Of a stretch of DNA of 64,000 bases, positions 55,603 through 64,000 are shown one piece after another. The notes under the pieces are model-generated. The model saw nothing but the letters and a program-made list of their open reading frames with translations, had not been told where the DNA came from and did no database searches. Position 1 is the first letter of the stretch; each line of letters begins with the position of its first letter. The position numbers were made by a program, and so were the translations under genes. Origin of the DNA: Gloeophyllum trabeum ATCC 11539 (taxonomy: Eukaryota; Basidiomycota; Agaricomycetes; Gloeophyllales; Gloeophyllaceae); the NCBI RefSeq assembly GCF_000344685.1, contig NW_006920411.1, positions 1,765,750-1,829,749 on the forward strand, written 5' to 3'.

Positions 55603-57828
55603 TTAGAAGAGCTTCCAGAACTTCAACCTGCTCCAGAAGCCCTTCTTTTTCTTCTTGGGAGGTGGTTCTGGAGGTTCCGAAGGCGTCAGAGGCTCTTCGT
55701 CAAGAGGTGATCTGGAAGTCACAAAGTTAACGATGACACTGTTGTCAAGAAATAGCAGACTTACTCATCAACGTAAATATCATAATCTTTCCGCAGTGCA
55801 GCTTTCGCCAGCTGGATCTCTTGCGTATATTTTAGCCTTATGTTATTCGGTACGTTTAATCTTCTCCTCCACATGGCCATGCTGTTGCCCGAAGGGGAGA
55901 GAAGGAATACAAAGACAATGACCTGGACAGCAGGGTCGTAGTAAGCCACTGATTCCTGGAGGGTGCGATCCCCAGTAGCCTGTAACTGATCGAAGGTCAG
56001 CCAGTCGAAAGCAGGCGGCGCATCATTGGAGCGGAAACCCGCATTGGAGAACAATGCCCCCCGCTCTCTTGTTTCAAGGAATTTCTGCAGCTAGCATGTG
56101 GAAAGCAAACGTAAGTGAGCATTCCTGCAACGTAGAGTTCAGGTGATATTCACAGGAACGAAAGAGAAGCGCAAAATAAGGTCAAGGTACTCACACCAAA
56201 AGTGGCCAGACCTGGCGACATTGCGTCAATCCAGCTCAGGGCGGAAGCTACACGCTGGTCCTTGTGAGGAGAAAACATCCAGTATATCCTGTCTTTTGGA
56301 TGACGATCGTCACCAAAGAAGGCACGTCGAGCTAACGCAAGGGAGGCTCCATTCGTCTCGGCGAAGCGAACAGGTTGCTGAGAATTCCGTCGATCTTGGG
56401 TGAAATTACCCTTCGCAACAGGATGTCCGCCTTGGGCGGCTATGGCCATAGTTCGGGATGGCATGGGGTAGCTGATTCCCAACTTCTGGGGTCCAAGGAA
56501 AGGGGTGAGAACGGACGACAAGCGACCAGGAGGACTGGGACTGGGAGTGATATCTTCTGCCCCTATTCGTTCCCAATCGTCCTCCTCCTCTTCGTCCTCC
56601 TCGGTTATTCGGTCCCAATCCTGTCCACGATGACTTCCGCGCCTCGTCAGGCGACGGCGAGTGTGATGCTCTTGCTCTCGATGCTTCACTTTGTGACCGC
56701 GTCGGTTTGTTGACTGATCATGGTGAAGTTGCGGCGGTGAATCCGGTATGACTGGAGAGTACGGCGCCTCGGAGCCGGCATATGGTGCCCTGCCCAAAAG
56801 TGTATTCAGAATCTGCGACTGCTGTTGAGGAGACAAGTTCCTCCTCTGTTGCCCGTGCTGGACATCGGAGGACACCAGAGGGTTAACGTGGGAATTGTTC
56901 CCCCAACCGCCGAAGTCAGCGCTTGGCGTCGTCGGATTTTGTCGGTACTGCGTGTTAGCTCGTCCCGTAGTCGGAGGCACTATCCCAGCTTGCGAAGCTC
57001 GACGCGCCTCAGCGGCCCAACTGCCCCAAGCAGCTTGCGTTCGCGCCGCCGCCGCCGGGGTAGGCTGGCTCTGCGTTCGTGCGCGAGGGGCCGCCGCCGC
57101 CTGCTGGCCCCAGGACTGCCAGCCCGCCGCTGTACGGCCGCCCCAGTCCCCATTTTGCGCCATGTTCATCGTGTTCGATCCCAGCATGATAGGTTTTTGG
57201 CTGGGTGTCCGATAACCAGTGTGACCGTTTGTTTGGGATTGGCGCACCTTCGCATGCTGCGCCGGCGCAGGCTGTGCCCGACGCTGATCCCTGTCGTTGC
57301 CCACTCCCCATTCGTCGGTTTCCGACCAGCCGGTCTCGCTCGTCTGCCTCGTTCCACTGTCCCATTCACCCCAGCCTCCTCCAGCCTCCTCATTCCCTCG
57401 ATTCTCTTCCTTCTCCTCGCCACCGTTGCCCCAGCCATCTATGTTTCCCCATCCCCCGCGCCCGTCCCCACCTTTGCTCTCGTTTCCCTCAGGCCATCCC
57501 TCGCCTTCTCCTCCCCAAGCTCCATTGTCATGACCGTGCTCACCCTGTCCCGTTACGCCTTCCTCGCTCAGTAAACTATCTAGAAATAAGATAATGATCT
57601 GCACTTTAGTTCGCTCCACCCGTGGAGATATTCTCATATCTCACCGAGCCCTTCGAGTTCTTGATCTGCAAACGCTGCAGGACTTCTACCTGCGTGCGAT
57701 GGGTGTAGTTGGGGTGGAGGCGGAGGCGGAGGCGGAGGAGGGGGCGGCGCCGCTGCTGCCGCCTTCTGGTTTGTGGGATCAGTTTCGAAATGTGCCTTTG
57801 CTTTCCCCTTCTTATTCTTGGGTGCCAT
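55603..57828 (-). CDS. Trp/Gly-rich basidiomycete protein, unrecognised
   Basis: The start MAPKNKKGKAKAHFETDPTN is followed by a poly-Ala/poly-Pro stretch. A Trp/Gly repeat-like region follows (GGWGNIDGWGNGGEE; GGWGEWDSG; DWGGRTAAGWQSWGQQ; AAWGSWAAEAR). An acidic patch (EEDEEEEDDWERIGAEDI) and an ordered C-terminal part come next: SRTMAIAAQGGHPVAKGNF, RIYWMFSPHKDQRVASALSW, FSNAGFRSNDAPPAFDWLTF and VQVIVFVFLLSPSGNSMAMW. The last exon is Lys-rich and ends KKKKKGFWSRLKFWKLF. About 700 residues. The C-terminal basic-aromatic tail could bind membrane. No known family recognised. Confidence 0.7.
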
Positions 57829-58213
57829 GACATAAAAAGGGCCCTGGGTCGATAGCTGAGGTCGATGGGCAAGAGGAGGGTAATGTTTAGAAGAGCGAGT
57901 TAGCTGCACGATAGAGTGACAGACGATGAGAGAGGGAAGGATCCGTCGTGCTTATTGCAGCACCAGGCTGGCCCGAAGTTAGTTCGAGTGCACTGGTGAA
58001 GAATAGACATCCTGAGCGCTTTTGTGGGCGTATCTTGGATAGTGTATGCATGTCGTGGGAAGGGATAGGCGCCTCATTGCAGGCGTCCCATTGAGTCGAT
58101 CAAAGGAATAGGGGAGAAGACACTCCCCACGGGGTATTATGTAGGTGCCTGTGGATATGTTATGCACAAGTCTGATACATGTTTACATTTGAATTCACTT
58201 TTACTACGGCAAC
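57829..58213. other. Intergenic spacer
   Basis: Upstream DNA of the W/G-rich gene and 3' flank of URA4. No gene or repeat seen. Confidence 0.4.
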
Positions 58214-59472
58214 TCAATGAACAATCTCCCAGTCCAGCTCCTTACCAGCCCAGAAGGGAACCACGCTTTCCTGCCCCAGAGCCCATCTATCTGCTACTTT
58301 CTTTCCAGAAACTTTCTTTAACACGACACGAGATTCCGTCTCTTTCGTAATCGGTCTGCCATAGAACGCCCTTCCGAACCCGCTCACGAAATTTTCCAAC
58401 TTGTCCAAAGCACCGAAGGATTCGAGGAGGTGGGCGACGAGCGGCAGCAGAATGGGGGAAGTGTAGACTCCGGCAGCGCACGCGTGCGTGGGCGTACACG
58501 TCGACTTTGTTTCCGGAGGATGAGGTGCAGAGTCAGATCCCAGGAAGAACTTAGGATGTCCTTATGGGAAGCCAACGAACTCCATATGGTGACGGAACAG
58601 ATCGCACTGCATGACTTACCCTGCTTTATGACCTCTCGTAGTGCTTCACGGTCATCAGGATACTTGGCGACTGGCTTGCAGAAGTTCCAAGCTTGACCAG
58701 CCCAGTCATCCACCGTCAGGGCCAGATGATGAGCGGTAATAGTGCAAGCAACAGTGGGTCCCAGGGCTTTGACAGCGTCGACGGCAGAACGCGTGGTAGC
58801 GTGCTCGAGCACAATGCGAAGCTTGGGGAAATCACGGTGCAGCTTGATCAGATGTGTCAGGAATTTGGGCTCCGCATTAAGAACACAGGTGTTCTGAGTG
58901 CGTGAGGACTGAATTTGAGGAGGTATGTCAAGAGACAGGGAGAACATACGGTGGAGGGGTCAGACGGCACTTCCCCGTGCAGGTTCAAGACCATATCAAC
59001 CTCTTGCATGGCCTCAAAGACGGGATAGTAGACCTCGTAAGATTCTATTCCACCCTCCGAGTTGGTGGTCACCCCACGAGGGTAGGACTTGACACCTGTA
59101 TCTCAATAGTGAAGCATCCGCCTGCGGTACTCGATAAGGAGGACTAACCGACGATGCCAGCAGCCTTTGCTTTACGAATCTCATCTGGTGTTAGTTCAGG
59201 GCATAGATACAAGGTCATCAAGTATTCTATCTCTGGATCTATCTTTTCCAATTCGCTCTTGTATGCCAAAGCCTGATCGGTCGTTGTGACCGGCGGCTTG
59301 AGATTGGGCTGTCGGGTATTAGCAATAAGCGTAAATTCAAACAATCCATACGTACCATAACATATGCGAGTCTGAATCCTCCTGCACGAACATGGGGAGT
59401 TACAAGGGTCGACAGAGCACCCTGGCGAAGGTGTACATGGAAGTCGGCTGGAGATGGGATGGAAAGAGACAT
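58214..59472 (-). CDS. URA4: Dihydroorotase, homodimeric PyrC type
   Basis: The start MSLSIPSPADFHVHLRQGAL includes the metal-binding HVHLR motif. It continues NLKPPVTTTDQALAYKSELE, LYLCPELTPDEIRKAKAAG and VKSYPRGVTTNSEGG (carbamylated Lys in VKSYP). Further signatures are DMVLNLHGEVP and LRIVLEHATTRSAVDAVKAL (metal His residues), CTITAHHLALTVDDW, HPKFFLGSDSAPHPPETKS (catalytic Asp) and the end FWAGKELDWEIVH. The enzyme cyclises carbamoyl-aspartate to dihydroorotate in pyrimidine synthesis. About 350 residues with several short introns. Head-to-head with the kinesin-8 gene (167 bp between starts). Confidence 0.96.
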
Positions 59473-59639
59473 AGCTGCGCGATCACGTGACGAGTTGGTT
59501 GGGACGCGTCGTGTTGACTTCCTTTCAGCCACTGCTTTCCCTACACACCACCATCTCCATTATTGATTTCGACTTCCACACACACATCAACAACTAGGGT
59601 ACACAAGAACTTGGTCTTGAAACGCAGGCAGGAGCAAAG
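59473..59639. promoter_or_regulatory. URA4-KIP3 divergent promoter with TCACGTGA and ACGCGT
   Basis: TCACGTGA lies at 59483-59490 and ACGCGT at 59504-59509. CACGTGA (36316-36322) and ACGCGT (36326-36331) also lie together upstream of TFC1. ACGCGT suggests cell-cycle control, which would suit the mitotic kinesin; the E-box could serve URA4. Both are inference from motif match. Confidence 0.45.
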
Positions 59640-62600
59640 ATGGTGGCTGCAGGGTCAATAACGGTCGCTGGTTCGTGACACCCTTTCTTTCTCCCGTAAC
59701 CACCGTCTAATCGGCTCTAGTGCGAGTCCGTCCCCCCTCGGCTTGGGAAGCTGCCAGACTACCTGAACCATGCTACGATACACACATCCACGGAGACGCC
59801 GCTCTCGCAACCCCAGTCAACAAACCCATAACATCTCAATCAAGCCTCCGAGACATCGTACAAATAGTGGATGATCGGATTCTCACATTCGACCCGCCGG
59901 AGACGGACAGGTCGAAGGCCTTTGTAGAACGGGGATTTATGCCTCCCGGGACGAAGAGATACAAAGACAAGCGATTCATGTTCGACAAAGTATTCGGTCC
60001 TGAGGCTCGCCAAGTCGATGTCTACGATGCTACAGCGAAGCCTTTGTTACAGCCACTATTGGATGGGTACAATGCAACAGTGTTTGCCTATGGGGTAAGT
60101 CAACAATATCGACGGCAAGGCACGGACACAAGAGCTGATCGTACTTAGGCCACTGGATGCGGCAAAACCCACACTATCAGCGGGAACGAGAATGATCCCG
60201 GAGTCATTTACTTGACAATGGCAGACTTATTTCAGCGCATCGAAGACCGCAAAGACGAGTACATTGTGGACGTCACAGTCACCTTTCTGGAGATCTACAA
60301 CGAAGAAATCCGCGATCTATTGGCTGAGCCGGGCTCTTCCGCACCCCGAGGCGGTCTTCAGATCCGCGAGGACAAGGTGGTCAAAGTCGCGGGCCTGGTA
60401 GAGCTACGCCCAAAGTCGGCTGAGGAGGTCGAGAAAATCGTTTTGCAGGGCAATAGTCGTCGGACACAATCGCCAACGCATGCCAACGAGACCTCTTCGC
60501 GGTCGCATGCAGTGTTGCAGGTGCATGTAACCCAATCGCCGAGGACCGCCTCCTTGACGGAACAGCGCACCGTGGCAACACTGTCGATTATCGATTTGGC
60601 TGGTAGCGAGCGGGCTGCAGCTACCACCAACATGGGCCAGCGCATGGTGGAGGGGGCGAATATCAACAAGTCTCTCCTGGCGCTGGGAAACTGTATCAAC
60701 GCCCTCTGCGAAAGTGGCGGTGCAACTCGTCACGTACCTTACCGCAACAGCAAACTCACGCGATTGCTCAAGTTCTCGCTGGGGGGAAATTGCAAGACTG
60801 TCATGATCGTTTGCATTGCTCCGACATCGAATCACTTCGACGATACGCACAATACTCTACTGTACGCGGACAGGGCGACGAAGATCAAGACCAAGGTTGT
60901 CACGCGCAACGTCGTCAACGTTGACAGACATGTCGGTCGATACGTCGAAGCCATCAATAGGCTGAACGCCGAAGTAGCTGAGCTGAAAGCCAAGCTCGCG
61001 GGCAAACTGAACACGGAGGCTGAGATCGCCAGGCGGAAGAAGGTAGAAGCTAAGGCGGAGGTGGACAGGGCGCGGAACGACATGCAGTGCAAAGCAGAGC
61101 AGACCAAAGCATCTATCGCGGACGGCGCGACCTGTTCCAGCAGGATCGATGTTGCTCATGTCAGGCTCCAGATAATACGGTCTCGGCTGGCACAGATTGA
61201 GTCGCAAGGAAACGTGGACTCCCTTCCCTCCGATCTGGCAGCAGAAAGGGAGCTACTGTTATCCTTGGCCAAACCCGAAGAAGAGGTTCTTGCGCCCTCG
61301 TCCGCGTACAACACGCGGCTGCAGCGTTCAAATAACTCTAGCAACATGTTTGATGCCATGCTGCGAGCAGTCAGTGAAAGACGATCCGACAAGATGGACG
61401 AGGTCAGCATCGAGAATGTGAAACTCGATGGACGGTATCACAGGGCAGACATAGAACGGGTCAAGGCCGAAGCAAAACAGGAAGCATTGCGAGAAGCAGT
61501 CCAGGCGCAATCCGAGCTCGTGGTCAACCTTGTCGGGATGCTCGGTAGATGCAACATCATGCTAGCAGATGCCGGCCGGATGTTGCGCACTGCCTTAGAT
61601 GAAGGAAAGGATGGTCTGGATGGTGCAGTCCGGACTGTCTCCTCCTCCCTCCAGAAGCTCGCGCAGACCAATGATGGGGCCTTTACAGAGCTCGTGGGTC
61701 ATTGCGTATCCTCAAGCTCTTTATCGGCGACCCGTCCTTCCGCAATCGAAACGTTCTCGACGCACTCCTTCAGCTTCACACAACGCGTCGCTTCGGGTCC
61801 CATTATCTCCCAGCAAGCCAAGACGAAGATTAACAGAAGATCCTCCTCCTACGGATCGGTGGTGGGATCCCCAGGACGGAAGTCCCACAAGAACTCCCCG
61901 CGTAAATCAGCGCGGAACAGCCTTGTGCCATACCGACGGACGTCGGATAAGGAGAAGGAGAAGAAGAAAGGTGTACAGTGGAGAGACGAGGCCGGCCAGG
62001 GCGACATAGATGACGGTGGTCTTGGGCCAAAGGCATCTGCTCCCTGTACGTCACTAGACGGAGCCGAGGGCGAGAATATGCCCACATCCTCGTCGCAAAG
62101 GAGCGTCTCCAGAGCTGGCTCGGAGAGTGAATGGGAGGACGAGAAAACCGATGACAATGTCAGCATGAGCCTCCCTTCTGCGCCGACCCATGACCTATCT
62201 ACGAGCAACGGCCTGTCTGGTAAGAGGATCACGGGGGCCAAGCGTCCTCGAGCTAGCCGCCTCGATCCTTCGTTCCTCAAGTCCCGTGGGTCGACGCTCT
62301 CCAGTCTGGCCGAGGATGAGGAGGATGAATGTCTGCCTAAACGTGCGGGCCCTCTAGCGGATCGTAATGTTAACATGGGCGAAAGCTCTTCCGGTAGCAG
62401 CATCAGCAGTTTGCACATTCCCAAAGGCAAAGACAGGCACGGCAGTCCCTCGAAACGCATCCCCGGCACGCCGAAAATCTCATCTGGAAAAGGGGGCCGA
62501 CGAAGGTCGAGCATCGGGCCGTTGCGCAATGAGCGGGCAAGACGCAGGTCCAGTCTCATACCGCAGTTATCTCCTCGAGCTTCGGACACCAAAGCTGGTA

Positions 62601-62821
62601 GTTCCAGCCAGCGCGATGAAGGCAAGCTTTCACTTGGAGGCCCGCGGCGGGTGCCCATCGGCAACGAGGATATGTCGATTCGCCGTTCACCTGCTAAGAG
62701 GCCGAAGAGGATGTCTTTGCTAGCGCCAACCAAGTCGTACCGGCAGAAGGCTGTCAGCTTTGCTGACCCTAACTCTAGCGGGGATGTAAGCTTCCGGGGA
62801 GCGAAACCGTCGTGGCGTTGA
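59640..62821 (+). CDS. KIP3: Kinesin-8 motor (Kip3/Klp5-6 family)
   Basis: The first exon MVAAGSITVA is joined to VRVRPPSAWEAARLPEPCYD. The motor domain has RFMFDKVFGPEARQVDVYDA, the P-loop GATGCGKTHTISG (split by an intron at 60093-60148), FLEIYNEEIRDLL, switch I ANETSSRSHAVLQVHVTQ, switch II SIIDLAGSERAAAT and GANINKSLLALGNCINAL, then HVPYRNSKLTRLLKFSLGG. The neck VNVDRHVGRYVEAINRLNAE followed by a coiled coil is typical of kinesin-8. The tail is basic and Ser-rich (RRKSHKNSPRK type), as in proteins that bind microtubules a second time. Kinesin-8 motors walk to plus ends and limit microtubule length in mitosis. About 990 residues; one large terminal exon. Confidence 0.95.
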
Positions 62822-63144
62822 ATGACGCTTTTGGAGCGGTGATGTGAGGTTAGCCATGGGGACGGTATTGGAGTGTTAGAAGTTAACTCTTGTATACTCG
62901 CGAGCTCACCATATGTTATCCCTTGCCTGTTCAGTTTTACCATCATGTTATAATTCCATGTGTACCACGATCTTGAGATACCCTGTCCTCTCTAGGACTT
63001 TGTGATATTTATAATCGAGTTGATCGTAATGCCAGCTGTCTGGAGAGGCTGTCCTATACAGTCCGTCGGATGCGAAGTCAGATAGGAGCTGAACGCATTC
63101 TGTACCGTATACTATAAATTATCATCGTCCAGAACCCGATCATA
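62822..63144. other. Intergenic, convergent 3' flanks
   Basis: Between the KIP3 and EMP24 stops; nothing recognisable. Probably two 3' UTRs. Confidence 0.4.
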
Positions 63145-63996
63145 TTACACGTTTAACCTCGAAGAACGACTAGATAGCAGCTTCAGTACAAGGTATGACT
63201 TGAGACTGTGTGACTGACCTTAAGGTAATATACCTGCCATGCAACTACAGAAAACACTAGTATTGCCTGCAATATGGACCACCACTTCACTCGAGAGTTT
63301 GTCGACTCCGCAGTGTTACGATGTCTTCGCTCCCGAACAACGATGTACTCTTGCTCATCCTTCACTGACTTCAATCCATTCGCCAGGTCCCTTATTTCAC
63401 GCTCGACAGGAGCAATAGTGTCTGAAGGGTTGTTGCTCAACATATGACCCAATGCACTTCACACATGGACATACCATCTTCACCGACGTAGATCACTCCG
63501 TGCACATTGAAGCTAGAGAAAGTTATGAGATCTTCATCGCTGGATCTCAGCAAGAAGTATCTCACCTGACAAGCTTGTCTGCTACAGCACTCATCTGATT
63601 CGAGAAGCAATACTCATGCCGTCCGTCTTTCTTTGCTGTGATGGACACACTCCCGGTGGACTGCTTTATATGTTTGCCAAGCGCGTGGTTATCTGGGTCT
63701 GCTAGCTATCCTCTCTGTCAGTAATTCATTAGTAAGCGTAAAGAGAAGGCGCTCCTCACCCAAAAGTCAATGTCCAAGTGACCTCCGCCTCCGACTTGGT
63801 ACGTGACGGTCATCTAATTGTCGACTCAGTTCACGTACGGCACTTCAGTGAATATTCCACGCGCCTGGTCGTTTATGTGGAGGTCCTCAAAGAAGCACTC
63901 CTTTTTGGAGGCAGCCACTTCTATCATATGGCCATGAACGAGACACGGCAGGAGAGCAGCCAGCGTGCAGAACAGGGCGAACACGCTCGGGGTCAT
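63145..63996 (-). CDS. EMP24: p24-family cargo receptor Emp24
   Basis: A signal peptide MTPSVFALFCTLAALLPCLV is followed by the GOLD domain: HMIEVAASKKECFFEDLHIN, then MTVTYQVGGGGHLDIDFW and HEYCFSNQMSAVADKLVSFN, with the paired Cys of p24 proteins. A coiled coil follows (IVVRERRHRNTAESTNSRVK), then the membrane helix WSILQAILVFSVVAWQVYYL. After a last intron the tail is SFFEVKRV, the FF-type COPII/COPI sorting signal. Emp24 cycles between ER and Golgi and helps GPI-anchored cargo leave the ER. One intron (63814-63864) uses a GC-AG pair to join HIND-Q to MTVTYQ. The start codon lies 4 bp from the window end. Confidence 0.92.
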
Positions 63997-64000
63997 TAAG

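Noticed and set aside
57009..57365. Alternative Gly/Arg-rich frames opposite the W/G-rich gene
   Set aside because: These are frame shadows of the low-complexity Trp/Gly coding region.

Overview
This window is nuclear DNA of a filamentous basidiomycete, most likely an Agaricomycete. The genes carry many GT-AG introns of about 48-65 bp, lie a few hundred bp apart on both strands, and encode typical fungal orthologues. There are no operons, no rRNA or tRNA genes I can support, and no CRISPR. I read gene models by hand from splice signals and family conservation. Start, stop and domain calls are firm for conserved genes; internal exon borders are less certain in the rapidly evolving ones.

Layout. 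1-3.3 kb: accessory DNA with a non-coding inverted-repeat element (about 531-1624), then a P-loop ATPase gene with an apparent frameshift. 3.5-7.6 kb: a head-to-head pair of an ACS-family MFS transporter and a GH105 unsaturated uronyl hydrolase, a plausible carbohydrate-use pair. 7.7-15 kb: core housekeeping genes PRP31 (splicing), ISU1 (Fe-S scaffold), TAF9 (TFIID/SAGA) and SEC12 (ER exit), with a decayed gene remnant between PRP31 and ISU1. 14.9-18.6 kb: a NIPA-type Mg transporter whose 3' end appears twice around a 351-base N gap, which is almost certainly an unmerged contig overlap. 19.2-21 kb: a UPF0303/haem-degrading-domain protein and a patch of dispersed ~60-bp repeats. 21.2-23.7 kb: an Srk1/Rck2-type MAPKAP kinase. 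24.9-29.5 kb: SmG, a disordered RGG protein, and MDM10 (ERMES).

29.7-34 kb is the second accessory zone. It holds a 363-bp MITE with TA target duplication, a TKL-like kinase whose N-terminus resembles the MLKL/HeLo helical bundle, and an unrecognised RecA-like protein. 34.2-42.7 kb: PKR1, PSF3 (GINS), a small mitochondrial-type protein, TFIIIC subunit TFC1/sfc1, RPL29 and LEU1. 43-58 kb: long disordered or cytoskeletal proteins (a CUE-like protein, HEI10-type RING ligase, GAR-domain spectraplakin-like protein, a coiled-coil membrane protein, a W/G-rich protein). 58.2-64 kb: URA4 (dihydroorotase) head-to-head with a kinesin-8 (KIP3), then EMP24.

Most interesting signals: the MLKL-like kinase; the divergent RecA-like protein; the two inverted-repeat elements; three MluI-box (ACGCGT) motifs in the 114-bp PSF3 divergent promoter; 12-nt and 18-nt microexons in RPL29 and HEI10; and the assembly duplication that breaks the NIPA locus. 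I found no clearly novel multi-gene system.
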